Shown in pieces: positions 35,314 to 44,187 of a stretch of DNA of 64,000 bases. The stretch comes from Actinomycetota bacterium. GTDB lineage: Bacteria; Actinomycetota; Actinomycetes; Nanopelagicales; Nanopelagicaceae. How positions within the stretch are numbered: position 1 is the first letter of the stretch; each line of letters begins with the position of its first letter. Below the pieces are notes generated by a model. It saw nothing but the letters and a program-made list of their open reading frames with translations, was not told the DNA's origin and did not search any database. The position numbers and the translations under genes are program-made. Location of the stretch: NCBI GenBank assembly GCA_016870365.1, contig VGBW01000002.1:124001-188000 (forward strand), written 5' to 3'.

Positions 35314-35384
35314 TACCGCTACTTCTTTAGGCAGGCCTTTGAAGGGTGAATTAAACTTAATCTTTGATCAAGCCTCTCTTATGA

Positions 35385-35399
35385 CGCATCCGTGATGCG
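35385..35399. repeat. Short palindrome in MFS/ABC divergent region
   Basis: CGCATC-CGT-GATGCG, a perfect 6-bp inverted repeat with a 3-base centre, midway between the divergent MFS and ABC-exporter genes. The size is right for a repressor half-site pair, but no regulator gene is adjacent. Confidence 0.3.
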
Positions 35400-35439
35400 A
35401 ATTTGGCAATGGAGAGCGAAGACTACTACTCTCTAGCCG

Positions 35440-36432
35440 GTGAAGGCCGTAATTGCAGAGAATCTGATCAAAACCTATGACAAGGGCAAAGTAAGAGCCC
35501 TTGATGGCCTGAGCCTTGAGGTTGAAGAGGGAACAGTCCTTGGAGTTCTTGGTCCAAATGGGGCTGGAAAAACAACTACAGTAAGAATCTTGGCAACGCT
35601 ATTAACTCCAGATTCAGGTCGCGCCAGCGTTGCCGGGCTTGATGTCATGAAAGATCCTGGAAAAGTTCGAGAAGTAATTGGATTATCAGGTCAATATGCA
35701 GCCGTTGATGAAACTCTCACTGGCTGGGATAACTTAACCATATTTAGCCGCCTTTATCATCTCTCATCTTCAGCATCAAGAAAGCGTGCTAGTGAATTAC
35801 TGGAGCAATTCTCACTCACCGATGCTGCTAAGCGCTCCATCAAAACTTATTCGGGCGGCATGAGAAGAAGGCTTGATCTTGCTGCTTCTCTAATTGTCAG
35901 ACCAAAGATTCTATTTCTTGATGAACCAACCGCTGGCCTTGATCCCAGGGGTCGCATCGAAATGTGGGAAGTTATTGAAGGCCTAGTAAAGGATGGCACC
36001 ACTTTGCTTCTTACCACCCAATATCTTGAGGAAGCTGATCAATTGGCAGATGAAATTGCAGTCATCGATCATGGAAAAGTTATTGCTCGGGGCACTTCAG
36101 ATCAATTGAAGAAAGAGGTTGGCGGAGAGCGCCTAGAAATCGTGGCAGAAGCTGAAGATCTAAAGCAGGTTACTGCTATCGTTGAAAAGATCAGTACTAG
36201 GAAAGTCTTGGTCGAGGAAGGCTCTCGCCAAGTTTCAGCACCCGTCACCACCGGTTCAAAGGCCTTGATTGATGCAGTTCGTTCACTTGATGAACTAGGA
36301 ATCCACCCTCTAGATATCGCCCTTAAGAGACCATCACTTGATGATGTCTTTATCGCACTCACCGGACATGTTGCTGAAGAAAAGAAGCCTGAAGATCAAG
36401 AAGGAAAGCCCAAAAGAGGTTGGAGAAAGTGA
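35440..36432 (+). CDS. ABC exporter ATP-binding protein, DrrA family
   Basis: 330 residues from GTG. Walker A GPNGAGKTT (about 38-46), Q-loop near 85, signature YSGGMRRRLD (about 137-146), Walker B ILFLDEPTAGLDPRGR (about 157-172) and the H-loop variant TTQYLEEADQLADEI. DrrA-type proteins have glutamine at the H-loop position, as here. A C-terminal extension of about 100 residues (GERLEIVAEAEDL...SLDDVFIALTGH) is typical of the DrrA subfamily. It is co-translated with the permease downstream; the substrate is a lipid, drug or polyketide-like compound. Confidence 0.94.
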   Translation: MKAVIAENLIKTYDKGKVRALDGLSLEVEEGTVLGVLGPNGAGKTTTVRILATLLTPDSGRASVAGLDVMKDPGKVREVIGLSGQYAAVDETLTGWDNLTIFSRLYHLSSSASRKRASELLEQFSLTDAAKRSIKTYSGGMRRRLDLAASLIVRPKILFLDEPTAGLDPRGRIEMWEVIEGLVKDGTTLLLTTQYLEEADQLADEIAVIDHGKVIARGTSDQLKKEVGGERLEIVAEAEDLKQVTAIVEKISTRKVLVEEGSRQVSAPVTTGSKALIDAVRSLDELGIHPLDIALKRPSLDDVFIALTGHVAEEKKPEDQEGKPKRGWRK

Positions 36433-37232
36433 TTAAGTACGCCATCTCGGACTCTTTGATCATCACCAAGCGCCAACTTCTCCAACTAATTCGTATTCCT
36501 GAATTGCTCATTTTCTCAACAATCCAACCCGTAATGTTCGTGCTCTTATTTAGATATGTATTTGGAGGTTCAATCTCCACTGGAATTCCTGGGGTGGATT
36601 ATGTGCAAATTCTGATGCCTGGAATCTTTGTTCAAACAGTAGCTTTTACTCTTGGAGGAACTGCAGTTGGTCTAGCTGAAGATATGCAAAAGGGACTAAT
36701 TGATCGCTTTAGATCGCTTCCCATCTCAAGATCAGCTGTGGTATTTGGCAGGACCCTTGGTGATGGCGCGCTCAACATCGTGGTCTTGGTAGTTATGGGG
36801 CTTGCGGGATATGCCGTGGGATGGCGCCCATCCTCTGGGCTATTTAGCGTTCTACTGGGTTTTGCTTTCCTGCTTTTCTTTGGCTTTGCCATGGCCTGGG
36901 TTGGAGTCTTGATTGGACTTTCGGTTCGCTCAGCACGGGTTGCAAATGTCGCGGTATTTATCACCATATTTCCACTGACTTTCCTTTCAAATGCTTTCGT
37001 GCCAACTACTGAAATGCCAAAGGCCTTGCAATATTTTGCTGAATGGAATCCGGTTTCAACAATGGTAGCCGGATGTAGGCAGTTATTCGGACTAGAGAAT
37101 ATCTTCGGAGTAACAGCTAATTCTTGGCCAAGCCAGAATCCCCTTGAAATGTCTTTGTTCTATATGGTTTTGATTATGGCTATTTTTATTCCACTAAGCG
37201 TTCGAAAGTACATCAATACGGCTTCCAAGTAA
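36429..37232 (+). CDS. ABC-2 type permease, DrrB family
   Basis: 267 residues from GTG 36429, which overlaps the stop of the ATPase (GTGA) and has AGAGG and GGAG upstream (TTG 36420 is an alternative). Six membrane helices. ABC-2 features: RQLLQLIRIPELLIFSTIQPVMFVLLFRYVFGGS (cut here by a helix break), the EDMQKGLIDRFRSLPISRSAVVFGR coupling helix, and FLSNAFVPTTEMPKALQYFAEWNPVS. It forms a homodimeric export channel with the preceding ATPase. Confidence 0.93.
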   Translation: MIKYAISDSLIITKRQLLQLIRIPELLIFSTIQPVMFVLLFRYVFGGSISTGIPGVDYVQILMPGIFVQTVAFTLGGTAVGLAEDMQKGLIDRFRSLPISRSAVVFGRTLGDGALNIVVLVVMGLAGYAVGWRPSSGLFSVLLGFAFLLFFGFAMAWVGVLIGLSVRSARVANVAVFITIFPLTFLSNAFVPTTEMPKALQYFAEWNPVSTMVAGCRQLFGLENIFGVTANSWPSQNPLEMSLFYMVLIMAIFIPLSVRKYINTASK

Positions 37233-37706
37233 TTAGCTGTAATCCTCGACCTTTATGATTCTTACCGATACCTCTTTTCCATTTGGGGCGTTATAAGTCT
37301 TGATCTCCCCAACTTTGGCCCCAAATACTGCCGCACCCAAAGGGGACTTCTCGCTATAGACATCTAAATCTGCTGAGGTGATCTCTCTAGATCCTAGTAA
37401 GAACTCGATTTTATCTCCCAGAATCTCAACTGTTACTTTCATGCCAGGCGAGATTAACCCATCGGCATTACTTGGAGAAGTTCCAATTTCGGCATTCTCC
37501 AACGTATGCCTTAGTTGACGGATACGAGATTCAATCTTTCCTTGCTCTTCCCGAGCGGCGTGATATGCACCATTTTCCTTTAGATCACCCTCAGCCCTTG
37601 CTGCTTCAATCTTCTTGATAATCTCAGAGCGTCCAGTTGTTTCAAGGTTGGCAAGCTCGGCAGATAGACGATCTGCAGCCTCTTGGGTCAACCAGCTCTT
37701 ACTCAT
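37233..37706 (-). CDS. greA: Transcription elongation factor GreA
   Basis: 157 residues. An N-terminal coiled coil (about 1-75, with RSEIIKKIEAARAEGDLKENGAYHAAREEQ, whose acidic tip DLKEN enters the polymerase secondary channel) and a C-terminal FKBP-like domain (YSEKSPLGAAVFGAKVGEIKTY). It stimulates cleavage of backtracked RNA. It follows the DUF4307 gene by 13 bp, as greA follows Rv1081c in Mycobacterium. Confidence 0.96.
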   Translation of the reverse strand: MSKSWLTQEAADRLSAELANLETTGRSEIIKKIEAARAEGDLKENGAYHAAREEQGKIESRIRQLRHTLENAEIGTSPSNADGLISPGMKVTVEILGDKIEFLLGSREITSADLDVYSEKSPLGAAVFGAKVGEIKTYNAPNGKEVSVRIIKVEDYS

Positions 37707-37719
37707 GAGGGGCTAAAGA

Positions 37720-38136
37720 TTACTTACCTTTCGCATCTGCTGCATAACATTTAAGAACTGAGGCATTAACAGCTTTAAGCCTTGTTGGGATCGAGTCACT
37801 GCGCTTCACTGAGTCCTGATCTGAACCAGGGATTACAACCTCAACTTCTCCGACCACATTCTTATCGATATCCCTGGCGATCAGCGTGCAATCTAGAGCA
37901 AGGGACGGATCCCGCCTTTGAACCAGATAGGTGATGTCAATTGACGCCTCTTGCTCATTTTGAAAACTTATCAAAGTAATGCGAATCTCTGGATTTGAAT
38001 GATGCCAAGCGCTCCAAATCAAGTATGGAAAGCCGGTGAGAAGCAGTAGCGCTGCGATATAACGCCAGCTATTTGAGCTATTTCTGCCATAGCGCTGGGC
38101 AATAAGCTCCTCGTTGTTGCCTAGCTCCTTACTCAT
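37720..38136 (-). CDS. DUF4307 family membrane protein
   Basis: 138 residues. An ERYGR-like N-terminal motif (IAQRYGRNS, about 12-20) is followed by one membrane helix (about 27-45). The extracytoplasmic beta-rich domain has conserved ITYLVQRRDPSLALDCTLIARD and VGEVEVVIP. Function unknown. It lies next to greA as in Mycobacterium, where mca follows; mca is absent here. Divergent from a small membrane protein gene with a 14-bp gap. Confidence 0.85.
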   Translation of the reverse strand: MSKELGNNEELIAQRYGRNSSNSWRYIAALLLLTGFPYLIWSAWHHSNPEIRITLISFQNEQEASIDITYLVQRRDPSLALDCTLIARDIDKNVVGEVEVVIPGSDQDSVKRSDSIPTRLKAVNASVLKCYAADAKGK

Positions 38137-38150
38137 GGGAGAATGATTAC

Positions 38151-38294
38151 ATGGAAGTAACTGCTTATGATGCCGGAGTTGCCGGCTCCATCACGATGAT
38201 ATTTCTAACCCTAGCCACAGTTATCCTGCTTAGGAGTTTCTATAAACGCTGGAAGAGGATGGATCAGCGTCGCCAAAGTGATGAAGATAAGTAG
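38151..38294 (+). CDS. Small single-pass membrane protein (47 aa)
   Basis: 47 codons from ATG, with GGGAG 9 bases upstream. One helix, GSITMIFLTLATVILLRSF (about 12-30), is followed by a basic tail, YKRWKRMDQRR, and an acidic end. The orientation is N-out/C-in by the positive-inside rule. It overlaps the SURF1 gene by 17 bp. The position corresponds to that of small membrane proteins next to the DUF4307/mca genes in Mycobacterium (Rv1083). Function unknown. Confidence 0.65.
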   Translation: MEVTAYDAGVAGSITMIFLTLATVILLRSFYKRWKRMDQRRQSDEDK

Positions 38295-38976
38295 GAAAGA
38301 GTTGCCCAGCAAGACAGGCGCAGCTTTCATAGTTCTAATCCTTAGCGCTACTTTTGTAAGACTTGGATTCTGGCAGCTAGATCGGGCAGCAGAGTTTCGA
38401 GAGCTACAAAGGCCTTATATCGAGAAACCAGTGATCGACTTGGAGCAAGTCGCAACCCCTGGCCAGAATTTAGGTGATAGTGCTATCAATCGCATAGTGA
38501 GTCTTAGTGGAGAATATCTGAGGCAATATACTGCTGCCAACCAAGAAGATAAGCATGGCGTTAAGTCTGATTGGACTGTTGGCCTATTGGAGGTAGGTTC
38601 AGGCGGCGCGATATTGGTGGTAAGAAGTGTTTCAAGCTCTGAAATTCCAGTTGGTAGAGTTGAAATCACCGGAAGGCTATTTAATCGACAATTTGATGAT
38701 CGAGGCGATAAGAGCTCCTCTAGGCTAAGCAGAATCGATCCGGCTCTTTTGGCGGCAAGCTATGATCAAAAATTCTTTGACGGATTTGTTCTAGCACGAG
38801 ATGAGAGCATTGATGGAGTAGAGATTAGGATCAATCCTCCAGAGCTAGATCCTGCAAAGCCAAATGTGCCTGGTTACTACTGGCAACATATCTCCTATGT
38901 CGCTATTTGGTGGCTCATGGCATTGGTAGTACTTTTCCTACCCTTCTATCAGGCAGCACGAAGGAGGCAGGAATAA
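38278..38976 (+). CDS. SURF1 family cytochrome oxidase assembly protein
   Basis: 232 residues from GTG, with ATG immediately after. Two membrane helices bracket a soluble domain: the first at about 13-30 (AAFIVLILSATFVRLGFWQL), the second near 205-225 followed by RRRQE. Family motifs are GFWQLDRAAEF, VSLSGEYLRQYTAANQE, and the terminal YYWQHISYVAIWWLMALVVL. SURF1 takes part in heme-a insertion into cytochrome oxidase, which fits with the CopD/CtaG protein at 4110. Confidence 0.9.
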   Translation: MMKISRKELPSKTGAAFIVLILSATFVRLGFWQLDRAAEFRELQRPYIEKPVIDLEQVATPGQNLGDSAINRIVSLSGEYLRQYTAANQEDKHGVKSDWTVGLLEVGSGGAILVVRSVSSSEIPVGRVEITGRLFNRQFDDRGDKSSSRLSRIDPALLAASYDQKFFDGFVLARDESIDGVEIRINPPELDPAKPNVPGYYWQHISYVAIWWLMALVVLFLPFYQAARRRQE

Positions 38977-39282
38977 GTGAGCGGGGTCATTAAGAGATAT
39001 CGCTTTATGGCAATAGCGGCTGGGATTATGTCGCTACTGCTCTGGTTTGTGGAACTTCCCGTGGTCTATCTTCTTGATAACCCAGATTTAGAGGCAAAAG
39101 TTAAGTGGATTCCCTTTGTCCATGGCTATGTCTATGCCTTCTATGTCCTAGCTGCCATCCACTTCACCGCTAGGGCTCGATTTACCATCAAGCGGATGAC
39201 CCTATTTATCCTGGCAGGGACTCTTCCCATTGCATCATTTATCGCTGAGCGGCGAGTTGTGAGGCAATTTTCCCTCTCATGA
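38977..39282 (+). CDS. DUF3817 family membrane protein
   Basis: 101 residues from GTG directly after the SURF1 stop. Three membrane helices. The DUF3817 pattern is MAIAAGIMSLLLWFVELP, then VKWIPFVHGYVYAFYVLAAI and a basic loop, IKRMTLFILAGTLPIASF, and ERRV. Function unknown; members are often next to SURF1 or cis-prenyltransferase genes in Actinobacteria. Overlaps the next gene by 4 bp (ATGA). Confidence 0.9.
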   Translation: MSGVIKRYRFMAIAAGIMSLLLWFVELPVVYLLDNPDLEAKVKWIPFVHGYVYAFYVLAAIHFTARARFTIKRMTLFILAGTLPIASFIAERRVVRQFSLS

Positions 39283-40067
39283 GAGCTAAAACTCTAATCA
39301 AGTCTGCGCTCTATCCCCTCTATGAAAAGCGCTTACTTGCAAAGCTAGATCTAAGTAAGACGCCTCGCCATATCGGAGTGATATTAGATGGCAATAGAAG
39401 GTGGGCGAAGGAAAATCCCTCATTTGATGGCGATACCTCATCAGCTCATGGCCATAAGGCTGGAGCAAACAAGATTATTGAACTGCTGACTTGGTCTGAG
39501 CAGACTGAAATCAGCCTAGTCACGCTCTGGCTATTATCAAGCGATAACTTAAAGCGAAGCCCCCAAGAGTTAGAGTCGCTGATGGAGATCATTGGATCAA
39601 GCGTTGAAGCACTTGGCAGGACTGGAAGATGGAGCATAAAGGTCTTGGGCTCCCTCGAACTCTTGCCGGAAAAGCTTCAAGAGCGCTTGAAGCGCACTGA
39701 GGCCCAGAGCGCAGGCATTCCAGGCCTAAAAGTTAATGTGGCCATTGGCTATGGGGGAAGGCTAGAAATAGTTGATGCCGTAAAGAAGTATCTAAGTTCA
39801 GCCTCCGGTCTTGGAAAAGGTATCAACCAAATAGCAGATGAATTAACAGTGAATTCACTAGATCAATATCTCTATACCGCCGGCCAACCAGATCCTGAGT
39901 TGGTCATTCGAACATCAGGTGAGCAAAGACTTGGAGGCTTTCTGCTCTGGCAGAGCCATCAATCAGAGTTTTATTTCTGCGAGGCTTACTGGCCAGATTT
40001 TCGCCGGGTAGATTTCCTTCGAGCACTACGCTCCTATTCGATGCGGCAGAGGCGGCTAGGTAAGTAA
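39279..40067 (+). CDS. uppS: Isoprenyl transferase (cis-prenyltransferase)
   Basis: 262 residues. Undecaprenyl-PP-synthase-family motifs: HIGVILDGNRRWAKE with the catalytic Asp (about 31-45), GHKAGANKIIELL, TLWLLSSDNLKRS, and the RTSGEQRLGGFLLWQ...EFYFCEAYWPDF C-terminal signature. The Glu in SGEQR and the missing extra loop recall the short-chain (Z-farnesyl) actinobacterial enzyme Rv1086 rather than Rv2361c. It makes the lipid carrier or its precursor for cell-wall synthesis. Chain length is not certain. Confidence 0.93.
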   Translation: MRAKTLIKSALYPLYEKRLLAKLDLSKTPRHIGVILDGNRRWAKENPSFDGDTSSAHGHKAGANKIIELLTWSEQTEISLVTLWLLSSDNLKRSPQELESLMEIIGSSVEALGRTGRWSIKVLGSLELLPEKLQERLKRTEAQSAGIPGLKVNVAIGYGGRLEIVDAVKKYLSSASGLGKGINQIADELTVNSLDQYLYTAGQPDPELVIRTSGEQRLGGFLLWQSHQSEFYFCEAYWPDFRRVDFLRALRSYSMRQRRLGK

Positions 40068-40074
40068 GCAAAAC

Positions 40075-40091
40075 CTCAAGTTGAACTTGAG
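40075..40091. repeat. Perfect inverted repeat between uppS and phoH
   Basis: CTCAAGTT-G-AACTTGAG, 8 bp with a single central base. As RNA it would fold as a 6-bp hairpin with a 5-base loop, but there is no T-tract. It could be a weak terminator or a dimeric-repressor site. Confidence 0.35.
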
Positions 40092-40209
40092 CGTGTCGCG
40101 TGATTTCAGAGCATTTTGGACTTACCCTTTTTTCGTGTTACTTCCCTGGCAAATCTGCCTTTTTTCAGGCCGAAAGAGCCCTATAACAACAGAATAAGTA
40201 AGGAGTTCC

Positions 40210-41532
40210 GTGGCCCGCGCTAGCTCCGAAGGTCGAAAGACCTACGTTCTAGATACCAGCGTCCTTTTGGCAGACCCCTGGGCCCTCTTCCGCTTCGATG
40301 AGCATGAAATCATCATTCCAATTGCGGTGATTGGCGAACTTGAATCAAAGAGAGATCATCCCGATCTTGGATATTTTGCAAGAGCAGCCTTAAGAAAGTT
40401 AGATGATCTAAGGGTTTCTCACGGCAGACTTGATAGGCCTCTAAAAATCACCGCAACTGGAGGGACTCTCTCAGTTGAGTTAAACCACACCGATACTTCA
40501 TCTCTGCCTCATGGATTTCTTCGTGATGGCACAAATGACTCAAGAATTCTAGCAGTTGCAAGAAACCTAGTAAGCGAAGGAAAAGATGTAGTTCTAGTTA
40601 CCAAAGATCTGCCCTTGAGAGTTAAAGCATCATCTGTTGGAATCTCCGCTGATGAATATCGCGCAGAGCTTGTACCAAGTAGTGGTTGGACTGGAATGAC
40701 TGAGGCCACAGTTGGCAGTAAGACCATTGATGCCCTCTATGCTGGCGAGAAAGTGAGCGCGCCAGAGGTTAAAGATTCTCCAATTCACACCGGAGTTGTT
40801 CTACACTCTGAAAAAGGCAGCGCTCTTGCCAGAGTAAATAGCGATAAGACTCTCTCGCTGGTGCGCGGAGATAAGAGCGCTTTTGGAATTCATGGCAGGT
40901 CCGCCGAGCAGCGAATCGCACTTGATCTACTTCTCGACAATGAAGTCGGAATCGTCTCCCTTGGTGGCAGGGCTGGAACTGGAAAATCTGCCCTAGCCCT
41001 CTGTGCCGGTCTTGAAGCAGTCCTTGAGCGGCGCTTGCATAAGAAAATCATCGTCTTCCGTCCCCTCTATCCGGTTGGAGGACAAGAGCTTGGATACCTG
41101 CCAGGAAGCGAGGGAGAGAAGATGACTCCTTGGGCGCAGGCAGTCTTTGACACCCTGGGAGCAGTAGTTTCGACCCAAGTAATTGAAGAGATTTTAGATC
41201 GCGGGCTTATCGAGGTCCTACCCCTTACCCATATCAGGGGGCGCTCACTTCATGATTCATTTGTTATCGTTGATGAGGCCCAATCCCTAGAGCGAGGGGT
41301 CTTGCTCACCGTCTTATCTCGTATTGGCCAGGGCTCAAGGGTGGTGCTAACCCATGATGTGGCTCAGAGGGATAACCTGCGAGTCGGCCGCCATGATGGA
41401 GTCGTTGCTGTCGTGGAATCCCTTAAGGGCCATCCTCTCTTTGCCCATGTCACCCTGACCCGTTCTGAGCGCTCTCAAATCGCAGCTTTGATAGCCGAAC
41501 TTCTAGAGGATCCAGTCCAGCTCTACGCCTGA
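40210..41532 (+). CDS. phoH: PhoH family protein, PIN-PhoH fusion (PhoH2)
   Basis: 440 residues from GTG with AAGGAG upstream. The N-terminal PIN nuclease domain (about 1-150) has the acidic residues in [29 protein letters not shown] and TKDLPLR. The C-terminal PhoH ATPase (about 225-440) has Walker [10 protein letters not shown] (about 253-261), Walker [27 protein letters not shown] and the arginine finger in TRSERSQ. PhoH2 proteins are sequence-directed RNA helicase/RNases. The 142-bp upstream gap holds an inverted repeat and a T-rich stretch. Confidence 0.95.
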   Translation: MARASSEGRKTYVLDTSVLLADPWALFRFDEHEIIIPIAVIGELESKRDHPDLGYFARAALRKLDDLRVSHGRLDRPLKITATGGTLSVELNHTDTSSLPHGFLRDGTNDSRILAVARNLVSEGKDVVLVTKDLPLRVKASSVGISADEYRAELVPSSGWTGMTEATVGSKTIDALYAGEKVSAPEVKDSPIHTGVVLHSEKGSALARVNSDKTLSLVRGDKSAFGIHGRSAEQRIALDLLLDNEVGIVSLGGRAGTGKSALALCAGLEAVLERRLHKKIIVFRPLYPVGGQELGYLPGSEGEKMTPWAQAVFDTLGAVVSTQVIEEILDRGLIEVLPLTHIRGRSLHDSFVIVDEAQSLERGVLLTVLSRIGQGSRVVLTHDVAQRDNLRVGRHDGVVAVVESLKGHPLFAHVTLTRSERSQIAALIAELLEDPVQLYA

Positions 41533-41593
41533 AAAAAGGGTTTTATTACAAATAGGGCATAACGGACTCTATACGGGCTGAACTGGGCTTTTT

Positions 41594-41602
41594 TTATCCA
41601 CA
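41594..41602 (+). promoter_or_regulatory. Perfect single DnaA-box sequence
   Basis: TTATCCACA, an exact consensus DnaA box, upstream of the transglycosylase gene. It is single and without a cluster, so a role in replication is doubtful; it could serve DnaA-linked regulation or be chance. Confidence 0.25.
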
Positions 41603-41648
41603 ATTGCTGTGAATTCAATTATTTTACGCCACTCGTAGGTTCTGATTT

Positions 41649-41736
41649 GCCCCTCACCCCTGATTTTGTGACCCTAGGGGCTAATTCCCCCAAAGAGACC
41701 CCTGAGCCTTGCGCCGAGTCCACGGTGCCAAGGAGG
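41649..41736 (+). promoter_or_regulatory. Structured 5' leader of the lytic transglycosylase gene
   Basis: Two structures. GCCCCT (41649-41654) pairs with AGGGGC (41676-41681); the same GGGG can instead pair with CCCC at 41687-41690, so two folds compete. A strong hairpin, CCTT-GCGCCG (41707-41716) against CGGTGC-C-AAGG (41723-41733), has 10 bp with one bulged C, and its 3' arm takes part of the AGGAGG ribosome binding site. Translational control is inferred. Cell-wall hydrolase genes of Actinobacteria often have c-di-AMP (ydaO) riboswitches, but I cannot see that consensus here. Confidence 0.45.
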
Positions 41737-41743
41737 TATAACG

Positions 41744-42319
41744 ATGTTGCCAAATCGTCGCGCCATTACCGCATGGCTGGCCTTTACGACCCTCTTTATC
41801 TCCTCGGTTGAAATTACCCATGCCCAACCCTCTAGACCAGATCGCCTATCGTTTCTGGTAGCAGAATCCGAGGAGGCGCTGAAGGTCAGCGTTCCTGGAG
41901 TTATCGAGCCAACCTGGCCGACCTTGATTGAGATGAGCGATCGTTCATCGGTTATGGCCTGGGATATGTTGATGGTCTCGGTGATGATTCAAAAAGTTGA
42001 GCTAGCTAGAAGCCCCAAGGGGGCGCGCAAGGTCGGTAGAGAGATGGCCAAGCAGAGCTATGGCTGGGGTGAGAAGCAATATAACTGCCTAAATACTTTA
42101 TGGACCAGAGAGAGCCATTGGAACTATAAGGCCCGCAACAAACGCACCGGAGCCCATGGGATTCCTCAAGCCCTTCCTGCAACAAAGATGGAGGCTGTGG
42201 GAACCGATTGGAGAACCAATCCGGTGACTCAGATTCAATGGGGTTTGAGATATATCGATATTCGCTATGAGACGCCATGTCGGGCGCTAGCAAAATTTAA
42301 ACGCTCTCGTTACTACTAA
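41744..42319 (+). CDS. Secreted lytic-transglycosylase-like protein
   Basis: 191 residues with AAGGAGG 7 bases before the ATG. The signal peptide has the hydrophobic core [12 protein letters not shown] and cleavage near THAQP. The C-terminal half has the transglycosylase-type region [18 protein letters not shown] with the likely catalytic Glu, [14 protein letters not shown], and a [10 protein letters not shown] end. It probably cuts peptidoglycan for growth or division, similar in architecture to small Rpf/SLT proteins. A linker of about 80 residues after the signal peptide has no recognised domain. It converges on the fumarase gene with a 4-bp overlap. Confidence 0.85.
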   Translation: MLPNRRAITAWLAFTTLFISSVEITHAQPSRPDRLSFLVAESEEALKVSVPGVIEPTWPTLIEMSDRSSVMAWDMLMVSVMIQKVELARSPKGARKVGREMAKQSYGWGEKQYNCLNTLWTRESHWNYKARNKRTGAHGIPQALPATKMEAVGTDWRTNPVTQIQWGLRYIDIRYETPCRALAKFKRSRYY

Positions 42320-43977
42320 AAGGAACTCTCAGGCTTTACTCCAAAGGTTAGCGGCTTTAGTGACCCATTGAAGAAATCATTTCCTTTATCATCAACCACA
42401 ATAAATGCTGGGAAATTTTCCACCTCTATCTTCCAGACTGCCTCCATACCAAGCTCTTCGTAATCTAGGACCTCAACTTTCTTGATGCAATCTTGAGCCA
42501 GGCGAGCTGCAGGCCCTCCGATAGAGCCTAGATAGAAACCACCATTCTTCTTGCAAGCATCCGTCACTTGCTTAGAACGGTTACCCTTGGCGAGCATTAT
42601 CAGTGATCCACCAAGGGATTGAAAGTACTCAACGTATGAATCCATTCGCCCTGCAGTTGTCGGACCGAAGGAGCCTGAGGCATACCCTTTAGGAGTCTTG
42701 GCCGGGCCTGCGTAGTACACGGGATATTTCTTGAAATATTCAGGCAAAGACTTTCCTGACTCAACTAGCTCTCTTAGTTTGGCATGAGCTAAATCCCTTG
42801 CCACCACCATACTTCCAGATAATGATAAACGAGTCTTAACCGGATGCTGGGAGAGCTCTGCCAAAACCTGCGCCATAGGTTTATTTAGATCGATATTGAC
42901 TACATTTTCATCTAAATGATCATCGGTAGTCTCTGGCAAGAATTGGCCTGGGTCGCGCTCTAGTTTCTCAATAAAGGCGCCATCTTTTGTGATCTTGGCC
43001 CTTACTTGGCGATCTGCGGAGCAAGAGACAGCAATTGAGATAGGAAGTGATGCGCCATGTCTTGGAAGGCGAATGACCCTGACATCATGGCAGAAGTATT
43101 TACCGCCAAATTGCGCGCCAATTCCAAGTTTCTGGGTAAGAGTCAAGATCTCTTTTTCGAGCTCTATATCCCTAAAGGCTCTACCGGTCTTAGCATCACC
43201 TTTCGTGGGTAGTGAATCTAGATACTTGGTTGAGGCAAGCTTGGCTGTCTTTGCGGTGAACTCTGCCGAGGTTCCGCCGATGACGATGGCTAGGTGATAA
43301 GGAGGACAGGCCGCTGTTCCAAGTGAGCGCAGCTTCTCCTCAAGCCAGGCGATAAAGGAGGTTGGGTTAAGAATCGCTTTAGTTTCTTGATAGAGAAAAG
43401 ACTTATTAGCACTTCCCCCACCTTTAGCAATGAAAAGGAAGTTATATTCCTCAGCGTTCTTGTGATCAGAGTAGATCTCAACTTGTGCTGGCAAGTTATT
43501 TCCAGTGTTCATCTCCTGCCAAGTCGTAACGGGAGCTAGTTGGGAGTAGCGCAGATTCAATTTGGTAAATGAATCATAGATTCCTCTAGAGATTGTGACT
43601 TCATCTTGCTCAGAGGTAAGGACCTGCTGGCCCTTCTTTCCCATGACAATGGCGGTGCCGGTGTCCTGACACATGGGCAGAATTCCCCCAGCTGCGATAT
43701 TGGCATTTTTTAGTAGATCAAGGGCCACGAAGCGATCGTTGGCAGAGCTCTCAGGGTCTTTGAGGATATTTGCTAGCTGCTGCAGGTGTTCACTGCGCAA
43801 GTAGTGGGAAATGTCATGAAGGGCTACTTCAGTCAAGTTTCTAATTGCCTCAGGTGTTACTTTAAGGAAAGTCTTTCCATCTGCCTGGAAAGTCGAAACG
43901 CCCTGGCTAGAAACTAGGCGATATTCGCTGGTATCTGGCCCTACCGGAAGTAGATCTTCATAGATAAATTCCGGCAT
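42316..43977 (-). CDS. Fumarate hydratase, class I (iron-sulfur)
   Basis: 553 residues, with the alpha and beta regions fused as in E. coli FumA/FumB. The N-terminal domain has [18 protein letters not shown] (Cys near residue 103) and [10 protein letters not shown]; other cluster Cys lie near 226 ([11 protein letters not shown]) and 318 (SCSADRQ). The C-terminal domain has [44 protein letters not shown] and the ending region [10 protein letters not shown]. It hydrates fumarate to malate. It ends in front of the xseB start. Confidence 0.95.
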   Translation of the reverse strand: MPEFIYEDLLPVGPDTSEYRLVSSQGVSTFQADGKTFLKVTPEAIRNLTEVALHDISHYLRSEHLQQLANILKDPESSANDRFVALDLLKNANIAAGGILPMCQDTGTAIVMGKKGQQVLTSEQDEVTISRGIYDSFTKLNLRYSQLAPVTTWQEMNTGNNLPAQVEIYSDHKNAEEYNFLFIAKGGGSANKSFLYQETKAILNPTSFIAWLEEKLRSLGTAACPPYHLAIVIGGTSAEFTAKTAKLASTKYLDSLPTKGDAKTGRAFRDIELEKEILTLTQKLGIGAQFGGKYFCHDVRVIRLPRHGASLPISIAVSCSADRQVRAKITKDGAFIEKLERDPGQFLPETTDDHLDENVVNIDLNKPMAQVLAELSQHPVKTRLSLSGSMVVARDLAHAKLRELVESGKSLPEYFKKYPVYYAGPAKTPKGYASGSFGPTTAGRMDSYVEYFQSLGGSLIMLAKGNRSKQVTDACKKNGGFYLGSIGGPAARLAQDCIKKVEVLDYEELGMEAVWKIEVENFPAFIVVDDKGNDFFNGSLKPLTFGVKPESSF

Positions 43978-43980
43978 GAC

Positions 43981-44178
43981 TTACTCTGCTTCTACTTGAG
44001 ACTTTGCTGCCTCGAGCTTTGCTCTTGCTCCATCGAGCCATTGCTGGCAGATAGCAGCGAGCTCTTCTCCTCGTTCCCAGAGTTTCAATGATTCTTCAAG
44101 GCCAACGCCACCAGCTTCAAGGGTAGCTACGACTTTTGCTAGCTCATCTCGGGCTTGCTCATAACTTAACTGGGCCAT
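43981..44178 (-). CDS. xseB: Exodeoxyribonuclease VII small subunit
   Basis: 65 residues, a single helical hairpin with LSYEQARDELAKVVATLEAGGVGLEESLKLWERGEELA. It binds the coiled coil of XseA in ExoVII, which degrades ssDNA from both ends. It is directly downstream of xseA (9-bp gap). Confidence 0.94.
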   Translation of the reverse strand: MAQLSYEQARDELAKVVATLEAGGVGLEESLKLWERGEELAAICQQWLDGARAKLEAAKSQVEAE

Positions 44179-44187
44179 ATTCCTAAT

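Noticed and set aside
41533-41600. Terminator after phoH
   Set aside because: There is a T-run (ttttttt) but the preceding GGGCT sequences are direct repeats, not an inverted repeat, so no stem forms.
41533-41743. ydaO (c-di-AMP) riboswitch before the transglycosylase gene
   Set aside because: Tempting from the gene type, but the conserved GGGGAACC, GGGUGAAUC and CAGCUAAC blocks are not present; only a general structured leader is claimed.
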